Shown: piece by piece, positions 42,199 to 51,375 of the stretch
Layout of the letters: each line of letters begins with the position of its first letter
Numbering within the stretch: the first letter of the stretch is position 1
NCBI RefSeq assembly: GCF_934190775.1
Contig: NZ_CAKPTG010000004.1
Location: forward strand, 121,322-185,321
From: an uncultured Phascolarctobacterium sp.
GTDB taxonomy: Bacteria; Bacillota; Negativicutes; Acidaminococcales; Acidaminococcaceae
Reading direction: 5' to 3'
DNA length: 64,000 bases
The notes under the pieces: model-generated
Databases searched by the model: none
What the model saw: the letters and a program-made list of their open reading frames with translations, nothing else
What the model was told of the DNA's origin: nothing
Translations under genes and position numbers: made by a program

Positions 42199-43275
42199 GT
42201 GATAGAACGTAGAAAAACCCGCCAGCTGCACGTAGGCAGCGTGGCCGTGGGCGGCGATGCTCCGATTGCCGTTCAGTCTATGACTAACACACATACAGAC
42301 GATGCTGCTGCAACCTTGGAGCAGATTCAGCGTCTGGCAGATGCAGGCTGCGATATTATCCGCTGTGCTGTGCCTGATATGGCAGCGGCGGAGGGCCTGA
42401 AAACTATTTGTAAGGAAAGTCCGATTCCTGTCATTGCTGATATTCATTTTGATTATAAGCTGGCTTTGGCAGCGATTGAAGCAGGCGTTGACGGCCTGCG
42501 CTTAAACCCCGGTAATATCGGCGGCGAAGAGAAGGTGCGCGCTGTGGTAGAAGCAGCGAAGGAACGCAACATTCCTATCCGCATCGGTGTCAACGCCGGC
42601 TCCCTGCCGAAGGATTTGCTGGAAAAATACGGTCATCCCACCGCGGAGGCTCTTGTAGAGGCTGCTTGGCGCCACGTCCGCATCCTTGAAGCGATGGATT
42701 ACCGTAACATTAAGATTTCGCTCAAGGCGCATGATGTGCCGCTGACACTGGAGGCCTATCGTCTGATGGCAGCGCAGTGTGATTATCCGTTGCATGTCGG
42801 CATTACGGAGGCAGGCACTGTCAATAGCGGTATTATCAAATCCGCAGTAGGCATCGGTACGCTGCTTGCTGAGGGCATCGGCGATACTATCCGCGTTTCT
42901 CTGACCGGTGACCCGGTGAACGAGGTGCGTGTGGCCTATGACATTCTGAAATCCCTTGGTCTGCGTGAGCACGGACCGACCTTAATCAGCTGCCCGACCT
43001 GCGGACGCACCCGCATCAGTTTGGAAAAGCTGGCGCTGGAGGTTGAACGCCGTCTGGCAGATATTGAAGAACCCATTACGGTTGCCGTTATGGGCTGTGT
43101 GGTCAATGGACCTGGCGAAGCACGTGAGGCCGACGTCGGTATTGCCGGCGGCATAGGCGAGGGACTTGTATTCCGCAAGGGCGAAATCCTGCGTAAGGTG
43201 CCCGAAGAGCAGCTTGTAAGCGAGCTTTTTGCTGAAATAGATAAAATTTTACTTGAGAGGAAGGTATCCCGTTAA
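42199..43275 (+). CDS. ispG: 4-hydroxy-3-methylbut-2-en-1-yl diphosphate synthase IspG
   Basis: IspG reduces MEcPP to HMBPP with a [4Fe-4S] cluster. The 358-residue protein has PIAVQSMTNT, the TIM-barrel substrate segment RLNPGNIG, and the cluster ligands in SCPTCGRTRISL and CVVNGPGEA. AGAGGTG at 42185-42191 fits the GTG at 42199 (7-nt spacing) better than the ATG at 42193 (1 nt). The proS start overlaps its stop. Confidence 0.95.
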   Translation: MIERRKTRQLHVGSVAVGGDAPIAVQSMTNTHTDDAAATLEQIQRLADAGCDIIRCAVPDMAAAEGLKTICKESPIPVIADIHFDYKLALAAIEAGVDGLRLNPGNIGGEEKVRAVVEAAKERNIPIRIGVNAGSLPKDLLEKYGHPTAEALVEAAWRHVRILEAMDYRNIKISLKAHDVPLTLEAYRLMAAQCDYPLHVGITEAGTVNSGIIKSAVGIGTLLAEGIGDTIRVSLTGDPVNEVRVAYDILKSLGLREHGPTLISCPTCGRTRISLEKLALEVERRLADIEEPITVAVMGCVVNGPGEAREADVGIAGGIGEGLVFRKGEILRKVPEEQLVSELFAEIDKILLERKVSR

Positions 43276-44984
43276 TGAAAGTTTCTAAAATGTATGCACC
43301 CACTCTGCGTGAGGTTCCGTCCGAGGCTGAAATCCCGAGCCATCAGCTGCTGCTGCGTGCCGGTTTTATGCGTAAATCCACCAATGGCATGTACACCTAT
43401 CTGCCGCTGGCTTGGCGTGTTATTAAAAAAATCGAAAATATTATTCGTGAAGAGATGGACCATGCAGGCTGCCAGGAAATCATGATGCCGATTATGCAGC
43501 CGGCAGAAATTTGGAAGGAAAGTGGCCGTTGGGACGCTTATGGCGCAGAAATGGTACGCTTGAAGGATCGTCATGGCCATGAATACTGCCTTGGTCCTAC
43601 TCACGAGGAAATGGTTACTACCCTGGTTAAGAACGATGTACGTTCCTACCGTCAGCTGCCGCTGAACCTGTATCAGATTCAGGATAAATTCCGTGACGAA
43701 CGTCGTCCGCGCTTCGGCCTGATGCGCAGCCGTGACTTCATTATGAAGGATGGCTATTCCTTCGACCGTGATGAAGCAGGTCTGGACGTTTCCTATAAGG
43801 CAATGTATGATGCTTATGACAAAATCTTTACCCGCTGCGGTCTGAACTTCCGTCCGGTAGAAGCAGACAGCGGTGCTATCGGCGGTACTGGCAGCCATGA
43901 GTTCATGGTGCTGGCAGACAGCGGTGAAGCAGAAATTACCTACTGCACCAAATGTGATTACGCTGCTGATATCGAAAAGGCAGAGCTGTATCCGATAGAA
44001 GCTCCGGCAGAAGAAATGCAGGAGCTGAGCGAGGTTGAAACTCCGAACTGCAAGACTATTGCCGACGTTTGCGCTTTCCTCAACGCTCCGATTGAAAAAT
44101 CCGTAAAGGCTGTTGCTTACCAATGCGAAAAAGGCCTGGTACTGTGCTTTGTTCGCGGTGACCACGAGGTTAACGAAACCAAAGTACAAAACACTGTAGG
44201 CGCAGTTGAGCTGGAAATGGCTGAGGCAGAGCTGCTGGCTAAGGCTGGCACTGTCGGCGGTTACATGGGCCCTGTAGGCCTTGACCCCGAAAAGGTTATT
44301 ATCGTTTGCGATGCAACCGTTATGAATATGCACAATGTTTGCTGTGGTGCTAACCATGAAGGCTTCCACTACATCAACGCTAACCCGGGCCGTGACTTCA
44401 CTCCGACCTACGTTGCCGATATCCGTCTGATGGCTGAAGGCGACCCCTGCCCGCACTGCGGCGCTCCGATTGCTAAGGCTCGCGGCATTGAAGCAGGTCA
44501 GGTATTCAAGCTGCACACCAAATACAGCGCAGCCATGAAATGCACCTATCTGGATGAAAACGGCAAGGAACAGCCGATGGTAATGGGCTGCTACGGTATC
44601 GGCGTTGGCCGTACTATGGCTGCCTGCGTTGAACAGAGCCATGATGCTGACGGCATGATCTGGCCTGTTGCTATTGCTCCGTATGAAGTACTTGTTGTAC
44701 CTGTAAACGTAAAGGACGAAGCATCCTTCGCTAAGGCTGAGGAAATCTATAACGAGCTGCACAAAGCAGGCGTTGAGGTTGTTATCGACGACCGCAAGGA
44801 GCGTCCGGGCGTAAAATTCAAGGACGCAGATCTGATCGGCTATCCGCTGCGCGTAGTTGTAGGTCCTAAGACTCTGCAGACCGGCGAGCTGGAAGTAAAA
44901 GTTCGTAAGACCGGCGAAGTAAGCATGCTGCCGTTGGAGGGTGATTATATCACTGCTATCAGGGAGATGCTGCAAAAGCTGTAA
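43275..44984 (+). CDS. proS: Prolyl-tRNA synthetase (bacterial type with editing domain)
   Basis: The 569-residue class II synthetase begins with YAPTLREVPSEAEIPSHQLL, has motif 2 in the region FRDERRPRFGLMRSRDFIMKD (quoted here as RDERRPRFGLMRSRDF), an INS editing domain at about 225-400 that hydrolyses Ala-tRNA-Pro, motif 3 (YGIGVGRTMAACVEQ), and the anticodon domain. Coupled to ispG by a one-base overlap. Codon bias is strong. Confidence 0.97.
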   Translation: MKVSKMYAPTLREVPSEAEIPSHQLLLRAGFMRKSTNGMYTYLPLAWRVIKKIENIIREEMDHAGCQEIMMPIMQPAEIWKESGRWDAYGAEMVRLKDRHGHEYCLGPTHEEMVTTLVKNDVRSYRQLPLNLYQIQDKFRDERRPRFGLMRSRDFIMKDGYSFDRDEAGLDVSYKAMYDAYDKIFTRCGLNFRPVEADSGAIGGTGSHEFMVLADSGEAEITYCTKCDYAADIEKAELYPIEAPAEEMQELSEVETPNCKTIADVCAFLNAPIEKSVKAVAYQCEKGLVLCFVRGDHEVNETKVQNTVGAVELEMAEAELLAKAGTVGGYMGPVGLDPEKVIIVCDATVMNMHNVCCGANHEGFHYINANPGRDFTPTYVADIRLMAEGDPCPHCGAPIAKARGIEAGQVFKLHTKYSAAMKCTYLDENGKEQPMVMGCYGIGVGRTMAACVEQSHDADGMIWPVAIAPYEVLVVPVNVKDEASFAKAEEIYNELHKAGVEVVIDDRKERPGVKFKDADLIGYPLRVVVGPKTLQTGELEVKVRKTGEVSMLPLEGDYITAIREMLQKL

Positions 44985-44994
44985 AAATAACGCA

Positions 44995-45030
44995 GTTCCC
45001 GTGTCTGCGCCCGGCGCAGACGGAGGGAAC
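44995..45030 (+). other. Stable hairpin between proS and mgtC
   Basis: GTTCCC (44995-45000) pairs with GGGAAC (45025-45030) and GTCTGCGC with GCGCAGAC inside, around a CCG loop. There is no T-run after it, so it is not a standard terminator; it may slow decay or processing between the two genes, or act on mgtC expression. Confidence 0.6.
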
Positions 45031-45053
45031 GGAAGCTGTGAGGTGATACTGGC

Positions 45054-45785
45054 ATGGATTTAATTAATACTTCTTTTTTGCATAACAAAGAGGTTGTTAT
45101 GGTTATCAGGCTGGTTGTTGCCGCAATTCTCGGCGGTATTGTCGGTATAGAAAGAGGCAGCGGCGACCGCCCTGCCGGTTTCCGCACGCATATTCTTGTG
45201 TGCGTAGGCTCGGCGCTGTTTATGCTCGTTTCGCTTTACGGCTTTGATGATGTCTATCCTCAGACTACCAAGCTGGAGGAGGATATCGGTCAGCGTCGCG
45301 ACTCGGCGCGTATTGCTGCTCAGGTTGTCAGTGGCATAGGCTTTCTCGGTGCAGGTACTATTCTGCATGAGGGACTCACTATCCGCGGCCTGACAACTGC
45401 TGCCAGCCTGTGGATGGTTTCTGCAATCGGCCTTGCTGCCGGCAGCGGTATGTACTTCCTCAGCAGTGTGGCGACCATTATCACCATGATAACTCTTGTT
45501 ACCTTCCATACCTGGGAAAAACGCTTCGCTGCCAACAGCCGCAGCGACCGCCAGTTTGTCCGCATCATTACTACCAATCGCTCCGGTGCCATTACCGATG
45601 TTACCGGTTATCTGTCGCTCAACGGTGTACAGGTAAAATCACTGAACGTAAAGCGCGATAAGGAAAAGAATCGCCTGGTGCTGGAGGTTTATCTGAAGCT
45701 TGGCAAGACTGCGCCCGATGGTGGAGATTTGGTAAGAGGGTTGCAGGGGATTGAGGGTGTAGTAGGCGTCGAGAACATGCGATAA
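45054..45785 (+). CDS. MgtC/SapB family membrane protein
   Basis: The 243-residue protein has four to five N-terminal helices with the family signature VAAILGGIVGIERGS, PAGFRTHILVCVGSALFML, and GIGFLGAGTILHEG, then a cytoplasmic ACT-like C-terminal domain from about residue 160. MgtC in Salmonella supports growth at low magnesium by restraining the F-ATPase; other members act in metal or acid stress. GAGGTG lies 8 bp before the ATG. Confidence 0.87.
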   Translation: MDLINTSFLHNKEVVMVIRLVVAAILGGIVGIERGSGDRPAGFRTHILVCVGSALFMLVSLYGFDDVYPQTTKLEEDIGQRRDSARIAAQVVSGIGFLGAGTILHEGLTIRGLTTAASLWMVSAIGLAAGSGMYFLSSVATIITMITLVTFHTWEKRFAANSRSDRQFVRIITTNRSGAITDVTGYLSLNGVQVKSLNVKRDKEKNRLVLEVYLKLGKTAPDGGDLVRGLQGIEGVVGVENMR

Positions 45786-45788
45786 GCA

Positions 45789-46135
45789 AGATAAGCTATA
45801 GCACGCCATCTGCGTTGTTGCGTCGCCTCGACGTACTAAAAGTACGCCGTCGGCTTCGCGCCTAGCATCTGACGCACTCTAGCTTATCTCAGGAAAAAAG
45901 AAAGATAGCACGCCATCTGCGTTGTTGCGTCGCCTCGACGTACTAAAAGTACGCCGTCGGCATCTGCGCCTAGCATCTGACGCACTCTAGCTTATCTCAA
46001 AAAGCAGAGGAAGATAGCACGCCATTTGCGTTGTTGCGTCGCCTCGACGTACTAAAAGTACGCCGTCGGCATCCGCGCCTAGCATCTGACGCACTCTAGC
46101 TTATCTCAAAAAGCAGAGGAAGATAGCACGCCATC
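45789..46135. repeat. Tandem array of an intergenic stem-loop repeat of about 109 bp (three full copies plus a partial fourth)
   Basis: Copies begin GCACGCCATCTGCG at 45801, 45908 and 46017 (periods 107 and 109 bp), and a 10-bp stub begins at 46126. Each contains GCGTTGTTGCGTCGCC, a CGACGTACTAAAAGTACGCCGTCG core that forms a hairpin, and CGCCTAGCATCTGACGCACTCTAGCTTATCT at the end, given here in parts. The first copy has matching ends AGATAAGCTA (45789-45798) and TAGCTTATCT (45880-45889). Copies differ at only a few bases. No gene overlaps the array. Confidence 0.9.
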
Positions 46136-46179
46136 ATAATCCAACAACTTCTCCCGTCATTATTAGGAAAGGATTTAAT

Positions 46180-49100
46180 GTGAATAAAAAATATTGCCTG
46201 ATTCCTGATGAAGAAAAATTTTATAGTTTTTTGGCTTCGCTGACCTTTTCCCCGGTGGAACTGATGCAGCTGAAGCTGATGCATATTAATCAGATTTGTG
46301 TAGACGAGTCTGCCTGTCAGTGGGAGGTGCACTTTAGCTGTGCCGCCCATCTTACCGGCGGCTTGATTCAGAAGGCGGCGCAGCAGCTTGCAGCCGCTTT
46401 TTCTTTGCAAAGCGTAGATATGATTTGCGACGGCGATGGCTCCAAATGCCAGATGATGCAGCGTGAGCCACAGGCAGAGGTAGAAATTACCGATTGCACT
46501 GGTGAACCGCTGCCGGAGGAGATTCCTCTGCCGCCGGAGCCGCCTGATATTGATATCGGCGAAACTCTGCCGCCGGAGCCTCCCTGCGAAGTTTCCTACA
46601 ACAATCCGGAGGAGGATCCGGAGTATCTGCAGGCAATGGCTGCCTTATACGGTGAAAAGAAGGCAGACGGCCAGCTGTGGGGCAAAAAAATCAAGGGTAC
46701 ACCGCGTAAGCTGGATACTGTTACCGAGGAAGAGCGCAATGTTGTTATCGAAGGTACCTTTGTCAAAAGTCTGGATAAGGACGGTGCGCTGCAGACCTTT
46801 ATTGATAAGGAAACGCGCGTCGGTTCCATTGTGCTGACCTTTAACGTGAGCGATGATACCGGCGGTATTTTCGTCAAGCTGCGTTTTGACAAGCGTGATG
46901 GCGGTGACCCACGCAAGGAATGCAATGAGTTTAAAAATTTGCTGAAGCCCGGTATGCGCCTGCGTCTGCAGGGTGATGTTGCCCCCGACCGCTTTGCCTT
47001 TGACGAGATGTGCATGGTGCCGCGTGGCATTATGAAGCTCGATGCCAAGGAGGAGCGCATGGATAATGCGGAGATTAAGAGGGTTGAGCTGCATTGCCAT
47101 ACGAAGATGAGTAAGCTTGATGGCCTGACACCGATGGAGGGCCTTGTAAAGCAGGCTATCCGTTGGGGCCACAAGGCTTTGGCGATTACCGATCATGGTG
47201 TAGTGCAGGCCTTTCCGTTCTGCTTTGATGCGGCGGAGGGCAGTGATCTGAAGCTGATTTTCGGCATGGAGGGTTATCTTATCAGCGACCGCCAGACGAA
47301 GGATGATGCTGTTGATACGGAAAATCCTGATGCTGCGACTAAGGGCAAGAGCAAAATCAGCAGTCACCATATTATTATTCTGGCGAAGAATGAAATCGGT
47401 CTGCGTAATCTGTACCAGCTCGTTACTATCAGTCATCTGCGTTATCTGAATAAGCGTCCGTTGCTGCCGCGCGCTGTTATCGAGGAGCATCGCGAGGGCC
47501 TTATTCTCGGCTCGGCCTGCGAGGCGGGCGAGCTTTACCGTGCGGTGCGCTTAGGTGCGAGCGATGAGGAGCTGGAGGAAATTGCCGGCTTTTATGATTA
47601 TCTGGAAATCCAGCCTACGGGCAATAACCAGTTCCTGGTGCGTGAAAATTACTGTACGGAGGAGGATTTGCGGGAGCATAACCGCAAAATCTACGAGCTG
47701 GGCAAGCGCTTGGGCAAGTTGACGGTGGCAACCTGCGACGTGCATTTCCTCAATCCTGAGGATGCGCAGCTGCGTGCGATTCTGCAGGCCGGTCAGGGTT
47801 ATAAGGATGCTGATTTGCAGCCGCCGCTGTACTTGCACACTACGGAGGAGATGCTCGAGGAGTTCTCTTATCTGGGCAATGAGGCAGCCTACGAGGTTGT
47901 TGTTACTAATACCAATAAGATTGCGGATATGATTGAACGCATTAAGCCTGTTCCCGACCGCGACCAGCTGTATTCGCCTTCTATTCCCGGTGCGGAAGAT
48001 GCCGTACGTGATTTGTCCTATGCTAAGGCGCATGAATGGTACGGCGAAAAGCTGCCGCAGATTGTTGAGGACCGCTTGAAGATGGAGCTGGACGCTATTA
48101 TCGGCCACGGTTTCTCCGTATTGTATTATATTGCGCATAAGCTGGTTAAGCATTCTATCGACCGCGGTTACTTGGTAGGCTCGCGTGGCAGCGTAGGCTC
48201 GTCCTTTGTTGCTACGATGCTGGATATTACCGAGGTAAATGCGCTGAAGCCGCATTACCGCTGTCCGCATTGCCGTCACAGCGAATTCTTTATGAACAAT
48301 GAGGTCGACAGCGGCTTTGACCTGCCGCCGAAGGATTGTCCCGAATGCGGCACGAGGATGCTGCGCGACGGTCACGATATCCCGTTTGCAGTTTTCCTGG
48401 GCTTCCATGGTGACAAGGTTCCTGATATTGATTTGAACTTCTCCGGTGGTATTGATCCCGATGATCCGTCTGCTATGTCCGACCAGAGCGTGGCGCACAA
48501 GTACACCGAGGAGCTTTTCGGCCGCGACAATGTTTGCCGCGCCGGTACGATTGCTACTATCGCCAACAAAACGGCGATAGGCTTTATCAGAAAATATTAC
48601 GAGAGCAAGAATCTGCATGTGCATCCGGCGCATGTGGCTGCGCTGGTTGAAGGCTTTGCCGGCATCAAGCGCACTACGGGCCAGCATCCCGGCGGCATCA
48701 TGGTTGTACCGCGTAATATGGATATCCATTATATTACGCCGATGAACCGTCCTGCCGATGATAAGGATGGCACTACGATTACTACTCACTATGATTATCA
48801 CAGCATCAATGACCGTCTGGTTAAGCTGGATATTCTGGGCCACGATGATCCGATGGTTCTGAAGATGCTGGAAAAATATCTGCAGGAGGATGTGGATCCT
48901 AACTTTGATCCCAAGAAGATTCCTGTGGGAGATGAAGAAACAATGCGTATCTTCCAGGATACGTCTTCGCTCGGTGTTACGCCGGAGCAGATTGACAGTG
49001 CTGTAGGCACCTTCGGTATCCCTGAATGCGGTACCAAGTTTGTACGTCAGATGATCAGCGATGTACAGCCGAAGAAGTTCAGTGAGGTTGTGCGTGTATC

Positions 49101-49905
49101 AGGTTATTCGCATGGTACGGACGTATGGCTGAACAATGCGCAGGATTTGATTAAGGAAGGCAAGCCTGTTGCCGAAACTATCTCCACGCGTGATGACGTT
49201 ATGACGCACCTGATTTCCAAGGGCGTGGAGCCAAGTCTGGCGTTTAAGACGATGGAGCACGTGCGTAAGGGTAAGGCGGCGAAAAAAGGTCTGGAGCCGA
49301 AGATGCTGGAGGCTATGCGCGCAGTGAATATTCCCGAATGGTACATCAAGTCCTGCGAAAAGGTACAGTATCTGTTCCCAAAGGCGCATGCTGTTGCGTA
49401 CGTTCTGATGGCGTACCGCATTGCTTATTGCAAGGTGCATTACCCTAAGGAGTTTTATGCAGCGTACTTTACGGTACGTGCCAAGGATTTTGATTATACC
49501 CATGTTTCCAAGGGTAAGGCTTATGTGAAGAATTTCATCAAGAATGTTTACCAGCAGGGCTTTAAGGCTTCGCCACTGGATAAAACAACGGTTACTTATC
49601 TGGAGCTGGTGAATGAGATGCTGGAGCGCGGTCTGAGCTTTGATAAGATGGATTTATACAAGTCGGACCCGATTAAATTCCTGGTTACGGAAAACGGCCT
49701 GCGTCCGCCTTTGGCTGCCTTGGGCGGTGTAGGTGAAAACGCTGCCAAGAGCATTGCGGCTGCCAGGGATATTAACAGACCGTTTATCTCCCAGGAGGAT
49801 TTGCGCTTGCGCTCGGGCGTCAATAAGAGCGTTATCGAAAAGCTGGCAGACATGGGCGTTTTGGGCGATTTGCCGGAAAATAACCAGATTGATTTGTTTG
49901 CCTGA
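46180..49905 (+). CDS. polC: DNA polymerase III PolC-type, lacking the exonuclease domain
   Basis: The replicative polymerase of low-GC Firmicutes. The 1241-residue protein has an N-terminal domain, an OB fold (about 190-285), a PHP domain starting ELHCHT at residue 303, the catalytic palm with PDIDLNF at 748-754, a four-Cys zinc site (CPHC 695-698, CPEC 720-723), helix-hairpin-helix sequence and a C-terminal clamp-binding motif QIDLF. In standard PolC (about 1430 residues) a DEDD exonuclease interrupts the PHP domain after the GVEGYL-like segment; here GMEGYL (363-367) is followed by a linker of about 25 residues and SSHHIIIL. The PHP metal ligands (H305, H307, TDH, E364, HH396-397, GSAC, CDVH) remain. 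Start is GTG at 46180 with GGAAAGGA upstream. Confidence 0.95.
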   Translation: MNKKYCLIPDEEKFYSFLASLTFSPVELMQLKLMHINQICVDESACQWEVHFSCAAHLTGGLIQKAAQQLAAAFSLQSVDMICDGDGSKCQMMQREPQAEVEITDCTGEPLPEEIPLPPEPPDIDIGETLPPEPPCEVSYNNPEEDPEYLQAMAALYGEKKADGQLWGKKIKGTPRKLDTVTEEERNVVIEGTFVKSLDKDGALQTFIDKETRVGSIVLTFNVSDDTGGIFVKLRFDKRDGGDPRKECNEFKNLLKPGMRLRLQGDVAPDRFAFDEMCMVPRGIMKLDAKEERMDNAEIKRVELHCHTKMSKLDGLTPMEGLVKQAIRWGHKALAITDHGVVQAFPFCFDAAEGSDLKLIFGMEGYLISDRQTKDDAVDTENPDAATKGKSKISSHHIIILAKNEIGLRNLYQLVTISHLRYLNKRPLLPRAVIEEHREGLILGSACEAGELYRAVRLGASDEELEEIAGFYDYLEIQPTGNNQFLVRENYCTEEDLREHNRKIYELGKRLGKLTVATCDVHFLNPEDAQLRAILQAGQGYKDADLQPPLYLHTTEEMLEEFSYLGNEAAYEVVVTNTNKIADMIERIKPVPDRDQLYSPSIPGAEDAVRDLSYAKAHEWYGEKLPQIVEDRLKMELDAIIGHGFSVLYYIAHKLVKHSIDRGYLVGSRGSVGSSFVATMLDITEVNALKPHYRCPHCRHSEFFMNNEVDSGFDLPPKDCPECGTRMLRDGHDIPFAVFLGFHGDKVPDIDLNFSGGIDPDDPSAMSDQSVAHKYTEELFGRDNVCRAGTIATIANKTAIGFIRKYYESKNLHVHPAHVAALVEGFAGIKRTTGQHPGGIMVVPRNMDIHYITPMNRPADDKDGTTITTHYDYHSINDRLVKLDILGHDDPMVLKMLEKYLQEDVDPNFDPKKIPVGDEETMRIFQDTSSLGVTPEQIDSAVGTFGIPECGTKFVRQMISDVQPKKFSEVVRVSGYSHGTDVWLNNAQDLIKEGKPVAETISTRDDVMTHLISKGVEPSLAFKTMEHVRKGKAAKKGLEPKMLEAMRAVNIPEWYIKSCEKVQYLFPKAHAVAYVLMAYRIAYCKVHYPKEFYAAYFTVRAKDFDYTHVSKGKAYVKNFIKNVYQQGFKASPLDKTTVTYLELVNEMLERGLSFDKMDLYKSDPIKFLVTENGLRPPLAALGGVGENAAKSIAAARDINRPFISQEDLRLRSGVNKSVIEKLADMGVLGDLPENNQIDLFA

Positions 49906-49919
49906 GATAGGAGAATCAT

Positions 49920-50306
49920 ATGCAAAAAATAATTTTGGCCTATAATTTTACGCCTGAGCGTTTGCAGGCGCTGAAGCTGATCTGCATGATGCTGCGCACG
50001 CAGCTGCGCGCCGTGGCGCGCGAGGAGCTGCTGCAGCCTGTCGGCTATCTAGCAGGCTTGCCAGAGGTGGCGTCTGTCAGTGAGGCTTACAGCGGTGACG
50101 AAGGGCAGGAGGAAATGCTGCTCATGTGCGGCTTCAGCCGTCAGGATCTGGACAGACTGCTGGCTGCCATAAAAAAGGGCAAGCTGCGTCAGGTGGCGCT
50201 TAAGGCGATGCTGACACCCACCAACTGCACCTGGAGCGGCCTGCAGCTTTTGCAGGAGCTTAGCCAGGAGCATGCTTATATGCATGGCAAAAATGCGGGT
50301 AAATAA
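49920..50306 (+). CDS. DUF3783-like small protein
   Basis: A 128-residue soluble protein resembling the DUF3783 group: ILAYNFTPERLQALKLICM, then EEMLLMCGFSRQDLDRLLAAIK, and VALKAMLTPTNCTWSGLQLLQEL. Function is unknown. It begins 14 bp after polC with AGGAG upstream and is probably co-transcribed with it. Confidence 0.7.
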   Translation: MQKIILAYNFTPERLQALKLICMMLRTQLRAVAREELLQPVGYLAGLPEVASVSEAYSGDEGQEEMLLMCGFSRQDLDRLLAAIKKGKLRQVALKAMLTPTNCTWSGLQLLQELSQEHAYMHGKNAGK

Positions 50307-50355
50307 GCAAAATTGCCGCTTTCGGTAGTTTTACTGGCGTTAAAGCGCTTTCTCT

Positions 50356-50363
50356 GATATAAT
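50356..50363 (+). promoter_or_regulatory. Candidate extended -10 promoter for yajQ
   Basis: The sequence TGATATAAT (from 50355-50356 to 50363) has a TG one base before TATAAT, 42 bp before the gene. The -35 region is weak. Confidence 0.45.
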
Positions 50364-50405
50364 TAGGCATGATAAACTTTAGCTACATTTAGGAGGATAA
50401 TAATA

Positions 50406-50897
50406 ATGGCAAAAGATAGTTCCTTTGACGTTGTTTCCCAAGTTGATATGCAGGAGATGGATAACGCTGTTAATCAGGTTAAAAAAGAGATTGACCAGCG
50501 TTATGATTTCCGCGGCAGCAATGCTTCCATCGAGCTCGGTGAGAAGGAAGTAAAAATTGCAGCTGAGGACGAATACAAGCTGGGCGCAATTTTAGATATG
50601 CTGCGCCAAAAAATGGCTAAACGCGGTATTCCTCTGCGTTGCCTGGTTCCGGGCAAGATTGAGCCTGCTGCTAAAGGCACTGTACGTCAATCTCTGGAAA
50701 TCCAACAGGGTATTTCTAAGGAGAACGGCAAAAAAATCGTAGCAGCTATCAAGGCTTCCAAGCTGAAGGTAACTGCTCAGATTCAGGACGACCAGGTACG
50801 TGTTGCAGGTGCGAAGAAGGATGACCTGCAGGCTGTTATCCAGCTGCTGAAGGCTGGCGATTTTGGCGTAGACCTGCAATTCATCAACATGCGCTAA
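50406..50897 (+). CDS. yajQ: YajQ family nucleotide-binding protein
   Basis: A 163-residue protein with the YajQ family pattern: MAKDSSFDVVSQVDMQEMDNA, QRYDFRGSNASIEL, KRGIPLRCLVPGKIEPA (quoted short), and ending GDFGVDLQFINMR. YajQ proteins bind RNA, ATP/GTP or cyclic di-GMP depending on the organism; no enzymatic motif is present. TTAGGAGG precedes the start. Confidence 0.94.
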   Translation: MAKDSSFDVVSQVDMQEMDNAVNQVKKEIDQRYDFRGSNASIELGEKEVKIAAEDEYKLGAILDMLRQKMAKRGIPLRCLVPGKIEPAAKGTVRQSLEIQQGISKENGKKIVAAIKASKLKVTAQIQDDQVRVAGAKKDDLQAVIQLLKAGDFGVDLQFINMR

Positions 50898-50930
50898 GCA
50901 TTCGTCCACGGTCAGGAAAGAGTGGAGCAA

Positions 50931-51332
50931 ATGACAGAAGACAAAGACTTTGACAAAAGTAAAATCAATGAGAACGAGCTGCGTAAGTATGCTTACAACT
51001 ACAGCGAGGAGAATTTACTGCACAAGATCAGTAAGTTTGGTGCTCATATAGGACTGGAGCTGCTGTATAAGGTTGCTCAGCTGTGGTGCGTACTGCAAAA
51101 GCCGGAGGTTCCTGCGAAGGATAAGGCGTTGATTATGGGCGCCTTGGGCTATTTGATTTCTCCGTTGGATTTTATTCCGGATTTGACGCCGGTGCTTGGT
51201 TATAGTGATGATCTTGTGGCAATTACCTTTGCGCTGCTGAAGGTGCAGGGTTATATTGATGATGAGGTCAAGGCTGAGGCGAAGGCATTGTTGACGAAGG
51301 TTTTTGGTGAGGATGCTGTTGCGAAGCTTTGA
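50931..51332 (+). CDS. YkvA family (DUF1232) protein
   Basis: A 133-residue protein whose central segment KALIMGALGYLISPLDFIPDLTPVLGYSDDLVAITFAL is the DUF1232 signature, quoted here as GYLISPLDFIPDLTPVLGY, a hydrophobic hairpin likely at the membrane. Function unknown. ATG at 50931 was chosen; a GTG at 50922 is an equally spaced alternative. Confidence 0.8.
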   Translation: MTEDKDFDKSKINENELRKYAYNYSEENLLHKISKFGAHIGLELLYKVAQLWCVLQKPEVPAKDKALIMGALGYLISPLDFIPDLTPVLGYSDDLVAITFALLKVQGYIDDEVKAEAKALLTKVFGEDAVAKL

Positions 51333-51349
51333 GTGCTTTGGACTAAGAG

Positions 51350-51375
51350 GCGCTGCCGGAAGGCAGCGCTTTTTC
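51350..51375 (+). terminator. Rho-independent terminator after the YkvA-like gene
   Basis: GGCGCTGCC pairs with GGCAGCGCT across GGAA, followed by TTTTTCTTTTT. It ends the core gene block; the accessory region starts here. Confidence 0.92.

Noticed and set aside
43272..44975. 567-codon minus-strand frame opposite proS
   Set aside because: It mirrors the proS codon frame and lacks a plausible ribosome site or family match.
45789..46135. CRISPR array
   Set aside because: Repeat units of about 100 bp are separated by spacers of only about 8-15 bp that are not unique, and no cas genes are present.
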